NCBI RefSeq assembly: GCF_009690905.1
Contig: NZ_VOSW01000001.1
Location: forward strand, 124,001-188,000
DNA from: Paraburkholderia madseniana
GTDB taxonomy: Bacteria > Pseudomonadota > Gammaproteobacteria > Burkholderiales > Burkholderiaceae
DNA: 64,000 bases
Direction: 5' to 3'
The notes beneath the pieces are model-generated. The model was not told where the DNA came from. It saw only the letters and a list, made by a program, of their open reading frames with translations, and made no database searches. The translations under genes and the position numbers were made by a program. Of this stretch, positions 9,701 through 18,556 are shown one piece after another (the first letter of the stretch is position 1; every line of letters starts with the position of its first letter).

Positions 9701-11980
9701 GTGAACCGCTCCGAACTTCTGGCAAGTGTCGGCCGCCTTGCCGTGATCCGCCGGCCGGCTGCGCCCGTCAGGCCCGCCGCCGGACAGCCCGGCAGCCTCT
9801 CGACCTACGTGCCGGACGTACCCGAAGTCTTCGTCGCGATACTCGATGACGGACGGATCCTCGCGTTCAACGGTCACGTCGATCTCGGCACGGGCATACG
9901 CACATCGCTCGGCCAGATCGTCGCGGAAGAACTCGACGTGCCGGCGAAGCGCGTCACGGTGCTGCTCGGCGACACCGCCGCCACGCCGAATCAGGGTCCC
10001 ACGATCGCCAGTGCGACAATCCAGATTTCGGCGGTACCGCTGCGTTGTGCGGCGGCGCAGGCGCGCGGCGCACTCTTCGAACTCGCCGCGCAGCACCTCG
10101 GCGTCGCCATCGAGCAGCTTGCCACCGATGACGCCCAGATTTTCTGCGCGGCCAACCCGGACGGCGCACGCGTGACGTTTGCCGAACTGATCGCTGGCCG
10201 CAGCATTACGCTTGAACTCGACATCGGCACGCCCGTCAAGGATCCATCGACGTACCGGCTCGTCGGGCGTTCATCGCCGCGCATCGATCTGCCGGCGAAG
10301 GCGACCGGCGCGTTGACCTTTGTGCATGACATGCGCGTGCCCGGCATGCTGCATGGACGGGTGGTACGTCCGCCTTATAGCGGCATCGATAGCGGCGCTT
10401 TTGTCGGCACATCTCTCGAGCGGGTTGAACGCGAATCCGTCGCTCATATTGCGGGTGTACGAGACGTGGTCGTGATCGGCGATTTCGTGGGCGTCGTGGC
10501 CGAGCGCGAAGAACAGGCGATTCGTGCCGCACGCGAGTTGCGCGTCAAATGGAAGCCACTGCCGCCGCTCGATTCCCTGGATGATCCAGGCGCTGCGATC
10601 TCCGCTGCGCCGGCAAAACGACGGCCTCTGCTGGAAGAAGGCGACGTCGAATCCGTGCGCGGTCTGCCCGGCGCGACCACGCTGTCACGCACCTACGTAT
10701 GGCCTTATCAGATGCATGGCTCGATCGGTCCATCGTGTTCGGTGGCCGACTACCGGGAGCCCGGCAAGGGACGCATCACCGTCTGGTCGGGCACGCAGAA
10801 CCCGGTCTCGCTACGCTGCGACCTCGCGACCCTCTTGCAACGCGACGAAGCCGACGTCGACGTCGTCCGCATGGAAGCGGCGGGCTGCTACGGACGCAAT
10901 TGTGCGGACGACGTCTGTGGTGACGCGCTGCTGCTCTCGCGCGCGGTCGGTGCGCCGGTGCGCGTGCAGCTCTCGCGTGCCGACGAACACACGTGGGAGC
11001 CGAAAGGCTGTGGCCAGGTGGTGGACGTCACCGGCACGGTGAGCGACGACGGCCGTCTGCTCGGCTACGACTTCGCGACGCGCTATCCGTCGAACGATGC
11101 GCCGCTGCTCGCGTCGCTGCTGACAGGCGCCGTCGCCCCACAAGCGCGCGTCTTCGAAATGGGCGACCGCACCGCCGTCTCGCCGTACGAAAGCCCGCAC
11201 CGTCGTTTCGCATGCGACGATCTCGCCCCTCTCGTGCGTTCGTCATGGTTTCGCGGTGTGTCGGCGCTGCCCAACTCGTTCGCGCACGATTCGTTCGCCG
11301 ATGAAATGGCCGCGCTAACCGGCAGCGACCCACTGGAATTTCGTTTGCGCCATCTGAAGGACACACGCGCTGCCGAACTGCTCGAAGCGGTTGCCGCACG
11401 TGCCGGGTGGAAGCATCGCAAGCGCGGCATTGAAGCGGCTGACGAGCGCTATGCGCGCGGACATGGCATCGCTTACGCGCGCTACGTGCACAGCCGCTTT
11501 CCAGGCTTTGGCGCGGCATGGTCGGCGTGGGCGGTGGAACTCGTGGTGGATCGCGTGACCGGGCAGGTGCGGGTCGAGCGCATCACGGTCGGCCAGGACA
11601 CCGGCACGATGATCAACCCCGACGGCGTGCGTCATCAGATTCACGGCAACGTAATCCAGGTCCTGAGCCGCTCGCTCAAGGAGCGCGTGCGATTCGTCGA
11701 CGGCAAGGTGGCGAGCCGCGAATGGGGCAGCTACCCGATCCTGACTTTTCCGGAGTTGCCGGCCGTCGATATCGTGCTGATGCCGCGCCAAGGCGAACCG
11801 CCGCTGGGCGCCGGCGAATCGGCCTCCGTGCCTGGACCCGCCGCGCTCGCGAATGCGATCTACGACGCGACTGGCGTGCGCCTGCTCGCGCCGCCGTTCA
11901 CGCAAGAGACCGTGCGCGAGGGTTTGCGCGCCGCCGGCAAGCTGCTGGCGGCTGAACCGGCGCATGCGGCGAATACTTAG
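9701..11980 (+). CDS. nicB2: Nicotinate dehydrogenase molybdenum subunit, stand-alone full-length
   Basis: A 759-residue xanthine-dehydrogenase-family Mo subunit without any cytochrome part. The N-terminal Mo-domain half is present (GHVDLGTGIRTSLGQIVAEEL; DTAATPNQGPTIASAT), followed by the second half and the catalytic glutamate in GAGES (E706), ending in ANAIYDATGVRLLAPPF. The start is taken as GTG 9701, 35 bp after nicF; in-frame reading further upstream runs through nicF in another frame. It complements the N-terminally incomplete Mo domain of the minus-strand gene at 1818, so the working enzyme is probably NicA plus both large subunits. The symbol nicB2 is used for distinction only; an alternative is a paralogous hydroxylase of another N-heterocycle. 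Confidence 0.85.
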   Translation: MNRSELLASVGRLAVIRRPAAPVRPAAGQPGSLSTYVPDVPEVFVAILDDGRILAFNGHVDLGTGIRTSLGQIVAEELDVPAKRVTVLLGDTAATPNQGPTIASATIQISAVPLRCAAAQARGALFELAAQHLGVAIEQLATDDAQIFCAANPDGARVTFAELIAGRSITLELDIGTPVKDPSTYRLVGRSSPRIDLPAKATGALTFVHDMRVPGMLHGRVVRPPYSGIDSGAFVGTSLERVERESVAHIAGVRDVVVIGDFVGVVAEREEQAIRAARELRVKWKPLPPLDSLDDPGAAISAAPAKRRPLLEEGDVESVRGLPGATTLSRTYVWPYQMHGSIGPSCSVADYREPGKGRITVWSGTQNPVSLRCDLATLLQRDEADVDVVRMEAAGCYGRNCADDVCGDALLLSRAVGAPVRVQLSRADEHTWEPKGCGQVVDVTGTVSDDGRLLGYDFATRYPSNDAPLLASLLTGAVAPQARVFEMGDRTAVSPYESPHRRFACDDLAPLVRSSWFRGVSALPNSFAHDSFADEMAALTGSDPLEFRLRHLKDTRAAELLEAVAARAGWKHRKRGIEAADERYARGHGIAYARYVHSRFPGFGAAWSAWAVELVVDRVTGQVRVERITVGQDTGTMINPDGVRHQIHGNVIQVLSRSLKERVRFVDGKVASREWGSYPILTFPELPAVDIVLMPRQGEPPLGAGESASVPGPAALANAIYDATGVRLLAPPFTQETVREGLRAAGKLLAAEPAHAANT

Positions 11981-12012
11981 GAGCCACGCAAGACGATCGC
12001 GGCGGGACTCGC

Positions 12013-12462
12013 CTACTCGGCGTCCGCGTCCGACTCCATCATTTTGCGCAGCAGAAACAGCATGGCGACGCGCTCGCCCGCATTCAGCGCGCCGTAAGTG
12101 CGCTCCGTGACCTCCTGGGCGAACGGCACAGTGCGCTCGATCAATGCGAGGCCCGCCGCGGTGGGACGCACAACGAGCTTGCGTCCGTCGTTCGGGTCGG
12201 CGCCCACCTCGATCAGCGCGCGCGCCTTCAGGCGCTCGACGACGCCGCGGATCGTTGCCTGATCGATCGCAGTCGCTTTGACGATGTCGTTCAGCGAGCA
12301 CGGTTGCTGTTCTTTGACCGCACACAGTGCGACGAACTGCGCGGCGGTCAGATCGGAATCGGGAATCGCTTCCTGGAAAATCGCGACATGCCGTTGATAC
12401 GCACGACGCAACAAGTGGCCGATCTGATCGTGAAAGTCGTAGGAATCCTTGCGCGGCGCCAT
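12013..12462 (-). CDS. nicR: MarR-family repressor of the nic regulon
   Basis: A 149-residue MarR protein: helical dimerisation ends around a winged helix (LNDIVKATAIDQATIRGVVERLKARALIEV, then the wing DPNDGRKLVVRPT). In Pseudomonas and Bordetella a MarR protein represses nicotinate genes and is released by 6-hydroxynicotinate. Its place between the catabolic unit and the transporter, divergent from nicT, supports the same role. Three 12-mers of the candidate operator family lie in the gap before it, so autoregulation is likely. Confidence 0.87.
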   Translation of the reverse strand: MAPRKDSYDFHDQIGHLLRRAYQRHVAIFQEAIPDSDLTAAQFVALCAVKEQQPCSLNDIVKATAIDQATIRGVVERLKARALIEVGADPNDGRKLVVRPTAAGLALIERTVPFAQEVTERTYGALNAGERVAMLFLLRKMMESDADAE

Positions 12463-12503
12463 AGGGGTACAAGGCCGGGCGGCCTGAAGACGAAAGAGAA
12501 AGA

Positions 12504-12515
12504 GTGTACACCCTC
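12504..12515 (+). promoter_or_regulatory. Candidate NicR operator 3
   Basis: GTGTACACCCTC, 41 bp before nicR. Its first eight bases are a perfect palindrome. The larger block AGAGTGTACACCCTCT (12501-12516) is an imperfect palindrome. Position suits autorepression. Confidence 0.55.
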
Positions 12516-12618
12516 TAACCGGACCCTCAATACGACCTTGATCAAGCTGCCGCGTCGTGCAGCTGATTTGTAGCTAACACGCTTTACATTTTTCATGCAC
12601 TTCCGCTGTGCAAGAGGT

Positions 12619-12630
12619 ACGTACACGCTC
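12619..12630 (+). promoter_or_regulatory. Candidate NicR operator 4
   Basis: ACGTACACGCTC, mid-gap between nicR and nicT; 10 of 12 bases match the site at 6257. Confidence 0.5.
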
Positions 12631-12731
12631 GCATGAAAGCACGAATTACAGGCATTTCTACGAGGAATCACGCAACTCAATGAGGAAAATTTATGGGCTT
12701 TGATGGGTATTTTTCCACACCGTATTTTGGA

Positions 12732-12743
12732 GCGTATACGCTA
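12732..12743 (+). promoter_or_regulatory. Candidate NicR operator 5
   Basis: GCGTATACGCTA, inside the perfect 12-bp palindrome AGCGTATACGCT (12731-12742), about 100 bp before nicT. It is the most symmetric member of the set and may be the strongest site. Confidence 0.55.
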
Positions 12744-12843
12744 CGTTTTTAGCGTGATACACAGACATCTGCAAGCGAAGTGCGAGTGATCTCTGTCGCA
12801 CGATATCCACCTTTTTTCGCACCACCTTCCGGGAGTGGCAGTC

Positions 12844-14154
12844 ATGGCGAATGTTTATCAGGGCAGTGCCGTGCTCGACACGAGCAGCACCGACAACAGC
12901 GAGCTCTATCGCAAGGTTACGATCCGTCTCATCACGTTCTTCTGTCTGTGTTATTTCGCGGCGTATCTCGACCGAATCAACATCGGTCTCGCTAAGCTGC
13001 AGATGCTCGACGCGCTCAAGTTCAGCGATACCGTCTACGGCCTCGGCGCGGGTCTGTTCTTCGCCGGCTATATCCTCTTCGAAGTACCGAGCAATCTGAT
13101 TCTGCAGCGGGTCGGTGCGCGCTTGTGGATCGCGCGCATCATGATTACCTGGGGTCTGCTGTCGGGCGCGACGCTGTTCGTCACCACGCCGATGCAGTTC
13201 TATATCGTGCGCTTCCTGCTCGGCGTCGCCGAAGCCGGATTTCTGCCGGGCGTGCTGCTCTATCTGACGCAGTGGTATCCCGATGCACGCCGTGCTCGCA
13301 TGGTGGCGCTGTTCATGGTCGGCTTGCCGCTGTCGAGCATGATCGGCAGCCCCATTTCCGGCTGGATCATGGCGTTCTTCAACGGCGCGCACGGCCTGGG
13401 CGGCTGGCAATGGCTGTTCCTGCTCGAAGCGCTGCCGTCGATTGCGCTCGGCATTGCGATCCTCGCGTGGCTGCCGAATAACATCGAATCCGCCCGCTGG
13501 CTCAGCGCCGCGGAGAAGAAAACGCTGCGTGCGAATCTCGACGCGGAGCCGTCCGGCAACAAGAGTCATTCGCTAAGCGGCGCCTTCGTCGACTTCAAGG
13601 TGTGGGCGCTCGGCCTCATCGATCTGTGCGTGCTGCTTGGGCTGTACGCGACGAGCTTCTGGCTGCCGTCGATCCTGCGCGACACCGGTGTAGCAGATCC
13701 GTATCACATCGGTTGGCTGATGGCGATTCCGAATGCGTTAGCCGTGCTGAGCACGCTTTACTGCGGCGCCAGTTCCGACCGGATGCGCGAACGCCGCTGG
13801 CATATCGTGGTCCCGTTCCTCGTGGCGGCGGTTGCGCTGGTTATCGCCGGTTCGGGTCACCACGGCACAGTCGCGACGGTCATTCTGTTCTCGCTGATCA
13901 ACGCGGGCGCGGCCGCTGCGATGCCCGTCGTGTGGTCGCTGCCTTCGACCTTCCTGAAGGGCCCCGCCGCGGCGGCGGGTATCGCCTTCGCCTGTTCGAT
14001 CGCGAACCTCGGCGGCTTCGGCAGCACGTATTTCATCGGCTGGCTGCGCGATACGTTCCATTCGCAAAGCGCGGGTCTGTTCGGCTTTGCGGCATGCATG
14101 ATCGTCGGCTGCGCGCTTGCGCTGACCTATTCCGCCAAGCTCGTGAACCGCTGA
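12844..14154 (+). CDS. nicT: Nicotinate transporter, MFS family
   Basis: A 436-residue major facilitator with about 12 hydrophobic segments. The anion/cation symporter (phthalate permease-like) signature is present near the N-terminus (YFAAYLDRINIGLAKLQM), with the loop-2/3 region LGVAEAGFLPGVLLYLTQWYP. ATG 12844 is preferred over GTG 12835 because GGGAG lies just before it. It sits divergently from nicR with operator-like sites between, so uptake of nicotinate (or a hydroxylated pyridine) is the natural role. Substrate is inferred from context. Confidence 0.87.
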   Translation: MANVYQGSAVLDTSSTDNSELYRKVTIRLITFFCLCYFAAYLDRINIGLAKLQMLDALKFSDTVYGLGAGLFFAGYILFEVPSNLILQRVGARLWIARIMITWGLLSGATLFVTTPMQFYIVRFLLGVAEAGFLPGVLLYLTQWYPDARRARMVALFMVGLPLSSMIGSPISGWIMAFFNGAHGLGGWQWLFLLEALPSIALGIAILAWLPNNIESARWLSAAEKKTLRANLDAEPSGNKSHSLSGAFVDFKVWALGLIDLCVLLGLYATSFWLPSILRDTGVADPYHIGWLMAIPNALAVLSTLYCGASSDRMRERRWHIVVPFLVAAVALVIAGSGHHGTVATVILFSLINAGAAAAMPVVWSLPSTFLKGPAAAAGIAFACSIANLGGFGSTYFIGWLRDTFHSQSAGLFGFAACMIVGCALALTYSAKLVNR

Positions 14155-14166
14155 TCGGTTCGTTGC

Positions 14167-14194
14167 GATGCGTCGCGTCTCGCCGCGGCGCATC
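14167..14194 (+). terminator. Stem-loop after nicT
   Basis: An 11-bp stem with one G-U pair (GATGCGTCGCG and CGCGGCGCATC) and a six-base loop, 12 bp after the nicT stop. There is no T-run, so it may be an mRNA-stabilising 3' end. Confidence 0.4.
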
Positions 14195-14264
14195 ATGACG
14201 CTTGCTGGCGTAGCAAAAAAGAATCGCGGAAAGAAGCGGTTAGCAAGCCGGGTGTCGGCCTGTT

Positions 14265-14558
14265 TTATGGGAGTTTGCCGAGAAGAGCGCTGAATTCGTC
14301 TTTCTTTAATGCACGGAGCGTTTGCGTGCGGACATTGCCTGCGGCGCCGAGCGCCAGGCCGAATGACATGAAGCTTTGCTCATCCGGTGCTTCCACGATC
14401 GTGACAATGTCATATTGGCCCATCGTCCAGTAGATCTCTTTCATTTCACAGCCAAAACTCTTGGCCATCTCAGCCGCTTGACCGGCCCGCTGTGCGCTGT
14501 TTTTGACGGCGCGAATACCCTGATCAGTAAACTGTGCAAGAACCACATAAGTCGCCAT
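14265..14558 (-). CDS. GYD-domain protein
   Basis: A 97-residue protein of the GYD family: MATYVVLAQFTDQGIRAVKNSAQR, the family-type stretch MGQYDIVTIVEAPDEQSFMSFGLALGAAGNVRTQTLRA, near the usual length. The fold is a ferredoxin-like dimeric barrel; no biochemical role is established to my knowledge. It lies beyond nicT on the opposite strand, and nothing ties it to nicotinate use. It appears monocistronic. The 275-bp gap upstream holds its promoter and that of the XRE-cupin gene. Confidence 0.8.
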   Translation of the reverse strand: MATYVVLAQFTDQGIRAVKNSAQRAGQAAEMAKSFGCEMKEIYWTMGQYDIVTIVEAPDEQSFMSFGLALGAAGNVRTQTLRALKKDEFSALLGKLP

Positions 14559-14711
14559 GACGATTCCCCTTACGAATAGTACGAGTTGGGATTCAGACGC
14601 GCAGGCTCGACAGCGAACGCTACTGCAATCGAGTTGCTCGAAAGCGTTCTGCGCGTAACCTGATTCTAGGTAATGGAATCGCGTGTCACCGCATCAATCT
14701 CGACACGCAGC

Positions 14712-14795
14712 GTTTCCGATGGGAAAAGTTGCTCGGTCGTCGCACGAGCCGGACGCTACCCAGACCCTCCCTTCCCAAATGTTATTATCGGAAAC
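14712..14795. promoter_or_regulatory. Inverted GTTTCCGAT pair before the XRE-cupin gene
   Basis: GTTTCCGAT (14712-14720) and its exact complement ATCGGAAAC (14787-14795) lie 66 bp apart; the first also sits in the short palindrome TTTCC-GATG-GGAAA. The second is 38 bp before the start codon in an AT-rich stretch. Likely autoregulatory sites. Confidence 0.45.
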
Positions 14796-14833
14796 ATCGA
14801 ACGCCGCGCAAGGCGAGCATTTAAGCCAGCCCC

Positions 14834-15466
14834 ATGGACACCCACCTCACCAAACCCGCCGACCCATCGACAACCGACCTCGGCCGCCGCGTCCGCGCCG
14901 CCCGCCAGGCGCAGGACTTGACGCTCGAAACCGCGAGCCGCCTCTGCGGCGTCTCCCGCTCGACCCTCTCCAAAGTCGAAAACGGTCTGATGTCCCCGAC
15001 TTTCGACGTCCTGCAGAAAATCGTTCTCGGTCTGAAGATTGAAATCGGCGAGCTCTTCGGCTCGACGCCCAAAGTCAGCGCCAGCGGCCGCCGCGCGTTG
15101 ACCCGCAAAAACGAAGGCCAGCGTCACGCCTACCGCGGCTATCAGATGGAGTTGCTCGCCACGGATCTGGCGCACAAAGCGATGTTGCCGTTTCGCATCC
15201 GCATTTCGGCGCACACGCTGGATGCCTTCGATGACTGGGGCCGTCACGAGGGCGAAGAATTCCTGTACGTGATCAGCGGCAGTGTGTGTCTCTATTCCGA
15301 GTTGTACGCGCCGACGCATCTGAATGCGGGCGACAGCCTTTACTTCGACAGCCGTACCGGCCACGCAGCAGTGTCCACTAGCGACGAAGACGCCGAGGTG
15401 TTGTGGATGGCAACCAGCGCCGACATCCCGCAGACGTCGGCTACCTCAGAGCCGGCGAAAAAATAA
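14834..15466 (+). CDS. XRE-family regulator with C-terminal cupin domain
   Basis: A 210-residue two-domain protein. Residues about 15-75 form a lambda-repressor-like helix-turn-helix (LGRRVRAARQAQDLTLETAS, then GVSRSTLSKVENGLMSPTFD). Residues about 115-195 form a cupin barrel with GRHEGEEFLYVISGSV and LNAGDSLYFDSRTGH. Such proteins usually bind a small catabolic ligand in the cupin. It converges with the 2-hydroxyglutarate dehydrogenase gene, ending 18 bp from it, so it is not cotranscribed. Target and ligand unknown; autoregulation is suggested by the inverted sites upstream. Confidence 0.87.
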   Translation: MDTHLTKPADPSTTDLGRRVRAARQAQDLTLETASRLCGVSRSTLSKVENGLMSPTFDVLQKIVLGLKIEIGELFGSTPKVSASGRRALTRKNEGQRHAYRGYQMELLATDLAHKAMLPFRIRISAHTLDAFDDWGRHEGEEFLYVISGSVCLYSELYAPTHLNAGDSLYFDSRTGHAAVSTSDEDAEVLWMATSADIPQTSATSEPAKK

Positions 15467-15484
15467 CGACGGCGCTACGGCCCC

Positions 15485-18466
15485 TTAACGGCGCGCCGCC
15501 AACGCCCGCTGCGCTAGTTGCGCGATATGCATCGCGTGTTGCCCGGTCCCCTGTTCGATCTGCTCCCGGCAACTGAAGCCGTTAGTCAGCACGATCGTTT
15601 CCGCGTTTGCCGCCGCAGCAGCACGCACCGCTGGAAACAGCGTGTCTTCGCCGATCTTCTCCGAAAGCACGTGATGCTCGTCGTTAAAGCCGAACGATCC
15701 CGCCATGCCACAGCATCCCGTATCGAGCAATTTCCACTTCACGCCAAGCTTGTTCAGGAGCGCGGTATCGCCTTGCATACCGAACAGCGCCTTCTGATGA
15801 CAATGTCCGTGCACGATCACGTCCGCTGCGAGCGTCGGCCAATCGAACGGCTGACGCGCGACGAAATCGGAAAATAGAAACGTCTGCGCCGATAGTTGCG
15901 TCGCTAAAGCATGATCGGGGAACTGCTTCAGCAGTTCATCCTTGAACACCGACAGGCAACCCGGTTCGAGCCCGACCACCGGCACACCCGCGGCGATGTC
16001 CTCTCCGAGGTCATCGAGAATGGTGGTCAGCAACTCGCGCGCACGGTCGAGTAAACCGAAGTCATACAGCGGACGCCCGCAACACAACCGGTTCTTCGGC
16101 AGCACGACGTGCCACCCCATTTGCGTCAGCACATCGGCCGCGGCCTGCGCGATCTCTGGCGTGAAGTGATCGTTGAACGTATCGACCCACAGGATGACTT
16201 TCTTCACCTCACCAGGAGAGCGAGCATCAAGCTCCGTCTGAGGCGAACGCCGAGCAATCTGCCGATACGTCCGCGTAGCAAACATTGGCAACTCACGTGC
16301 TTGCGCGACACCGGCGACCCACTTCCCAACCGCAGCCAACCCCGGCGCCGACGTCATAAAATTCGTCAACCGCGGGAAGCGCGCCGCCCACGGCGCCCAT
16401 TCGCCAATCCGCCCCATAAACAACGCCTGACGCGGCCGGCGATTCGTCTCGTAGTAATGCGAAAGAAACTCCGCTTTGTACGACGCCATATCCGTATGCG
16501 TCGGGCAATCGGATTTGCAGCCCTTGCACGCGAGGCAGGTATCAAGCGCCTCTTTCACTTCACGGCTTTGCCAGCCATCGGCGATCACGTCGCCTTGCAG
16601 CATTTCCCAGAACAGATGCGCGCGGCCACGTGTCGAGTATTTCTCTTCACGTGTCGCGCGAAAGCTCGGGCACATCGTGCCGCCTTCTAGCGAGCGGCAC
16701 TTGCCCATGCCGATGCATCGTTCGATCTCACGCTGAAAACCGTCGCCTTCCTGGCTCGCGAAGGTGAGCTTCGTTTGCAGTGTCACGGGCTTGTAGGCCG
16801 GACCCATGCGCAGGTTTTCGTCGGCGCGATACGCATGCACGACCTTGCCGGGATTCAATCGATTGGCCGGGTCCCAGATCGCTTTGAATTGCTCCATCGC
16901 CTGCATCAGTTCGGGGCCGTACATGATCGGCAGGAATTCGGCCTTGGCCTGGCCGTCGCCGTGTTCGCCCGAGAGCGAGCCACCGAATTCGACCACCAGT
17001 TCCGCGGCCTCGCGCAGAAACTTGCGCCACGTCGCGACGCCTTCCACGCTGCGCAGATCGAAGGTAATACGCGCGTGGACGCAGCCGTCGCCGAAATGAC
17101 CGTATAGACTCGTCTCGTAGCCATAGCGATCCACCAGCGCCTGAAACGCACGCAGATAATCGCCGAGACGCATTGGATCGACCGCTGCATCCTCCCAGCC
17201 GACCACTGGATCGGGCGTGCCTGCATCCACCGACAAGGCCACCGCCGACGCGCCCGTCTCGCGGATCGACCACACCTTCGCCTGCAGAGCACGATCTTCG
17301 ACAAGCATCGCGGACACGTTCGGTCCTGCTGCGCCCGACGAGAAATATGCCTCAGCGGTTTGCGCCTGATGCACGGCGTCGTCTTGCGTATCAGCACCGA
17401 ATTCGAGCACGACCCAGGCATCACCTGCCGGCAACAAGGCGATCTCATCCTTCTTCAACCCGCGCGCCTGCAAGCCGCGAACGATCGCACGGTCGAGCCC
17501 TTCGATCGCGATCGGCCCGCAGCGCATGAAATGCGGCACGGCGTCCGCGGCGGTGTAGATATCGGTGAAACCGACCACGACGATCACGCGTTTCGCCGGG
17601 CTCTTTACGAGCCGAACTTTCGCCTGCAAGGTCACGGCACAGGTGCCCTCGGTGCCGACCAACGCACGTGCGACATTGAAGCCGTTTTCCGGCAGCAGTT
17701 GATCGAGGTTGAAGCCCGACACGCGCCGCTTGATCTGCGGGAATTTCGCGCGAATCTGAACGGCGTAGGTGTCGCGCAGTTGCTTGAGTGCGGCGTAGAT
17801 TTCGCCCTGGCGGCCGCCTGCGGCGATGATGCGTTCGAGTTCGCCGTCCGGAGTGGGGCCGACCCAGAAACGGGCGCCATCGAAGGTTGCGATTTCCAGC
17901 GCCTCGACGTTCTCCACCGTTTTGCCGGCCATTACCGAATGCGCGCCGCACGAGTTGTTGGCGATCATGCCGCCGAGCGTGCAGCGACTGTGAGTCGCGG
18001 GATCGGGTGCGAACGTGAGGCCGTGTTCTTCGGCGGCATCGCGCAAGGTGTCGCAGACCACACCCGGTTCGACGATCGCCACGCCCGCTACAGGATCGAC
18101 CGACACGACGCGGTTCACATACTTGCTCGCGTCGGCCACCACCGCGACATTCACACATTGGCCGTTCTGCGAGGTGCCACCGCCGCGCGGGAGAAAGGGC
18201 ACGTCATTGCGGCGGCACGCAGCGAGCGTTTCGAGCAGATCGTCGACGTCCGATGGCACCACCACGGCGAGCGGGACTTGCCGATAGTTCGACGCATCCG
18301 CCGCATAGAGCGCTTTCGAGCCCTGATCGAAGCGCACTTCGCCGCGTACGTTGCGGCGGAGGTCAGCTTCGAGCGCCTGCATAACAGCAGCGGTCCCTTG
18401 AAAGGGCTTGGCAACGCGCGGCGCTTTTGACGGGCCATGAGCCGCGTCGCTCAACGAAGCACTCAT
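15485..18466 (-). CDS. ydiJ: FAD/4Fe-4S D-2-hydroxyglutarate dehydrogenase-like oxidoreductase
   Basis: About 993 residues. An N-terminal PCMH-type FAD domain (PFLPRGGGTSQNGQCVNVAV; GGMIANNSCGAHS), an FAD-oxidase C domain, a 4Fe-4S pair (CIGMGKCRSLEGGTMCPSF; CLACKGCKSDCPTH) and C-terminal CCG domains (LCCGRPLYDFG; DTGCCGMAGSFGF). This is the YdiJ architecture, linked to D-2-hydroxyglutarate oxidation to 2-oxoglutarate. The next gene upstream on the same strand encodes an HglS-like enzyme whose product would be 2-hydroxyglutarate, which supports that substrate. ATG 18466, after AGCAGGG, is preferred; an in-frame ATG at 18514 adds 16 residues and is the alternative. Confidence 0.83.
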   Translation of the reverse strand: MSASLSDAAHGPSKAPRVAKPFQGTAAVMQALEADLRRNVRGEVRFDQGSKALYAADASNYRQVPLAVVVPSDVDDLLETLAACRRNDVPFLPRGGGTSQNGQCVNVAVVADASKYVNRVVSVDPVAGVAIVEPGVVCDTLRDAAEEHGLTFAPDPATHSRCTLGGMIANNSCGAHSVMAGKTVENVEALEIATFDGARFWVGPTPDGELERIIAAGGRQGEIYAALKQLRDTYAVQIRAKFPQIKRRVSGFNLDQLLPENGFNVARALVGTEGTCAVTLQAKVRLVKSPAKRVIVVVGFTDIYTAADAVPHFMRCGPIAIEGLDRAIVRGLQARGLKKDEIALLPAGDAWVVLEFGADTQDDAVHQAQTAEAYFSSGAAGPNVSAMLVEDRALQAKVWSIRETGASAVALSVDAGTPDPVVGWEDAAVDPMRLGDYLRAFQALVDRYGYETSLYGHFGDGCVHARITFDLRSVEGVATWRKFLREAAELVVEFGGSLSGEHGDGQAKAEFLPIMYGPELMQAMEQFKAIWDPANRLNPGKVVHAYRADENLRMGPAYKPVTLQTKLTFASQEGDGFQREIERCIGMGKCRSLEGGTMCPSFRATREEKYSTRGRAHLFWEMLQGDVIADGWQSREVKEALDTCLACKGCKSDCPTHTDMASYKAEFLSHYYETNRRPRQALFMGRIGEWAPWAARFPRLTNFMTSAPGLAAVGKWVAGVAQARELPMFATRTYRQIARRSPQTELDARSPGEVKKVILWVDTFNDHFTPEIAQAAADVLTQMGWHVVLPKNRLCCGRPLYDFGLLDRARELLTTILDDLGEDIAAGVPVVGLEPGCLSVFKDELLKQFPDHALATQLSAQTFLFSDFVARQPFDWPTLAADVIVHGHCHQKALFGMQGDTALLNKLGVKWKLLDTGCCGMAGSFGFNDEHHVLSEKIGEDTLFPAVRAAAAANAETIVLTNGFSCREQIEQGTGQHAMHIAQLAQRALAARR

Positions 18467-18556
18467 GCCCGCGCCCTGCTCTTCATCCAATGACGTTCCC
18501 ACTCCGCCTCTCATGTCTCGTGTCCGACGCTCGCGCTATCACCCTGCGCTTACAAA

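Noticed and set aside
17360-18430. 356-codon open frame opposite the 2-hydroxyglutarate dehydrogenase gene
   Set aside because: Antisense shadow; the minus-strand gene has clear domains throughout.
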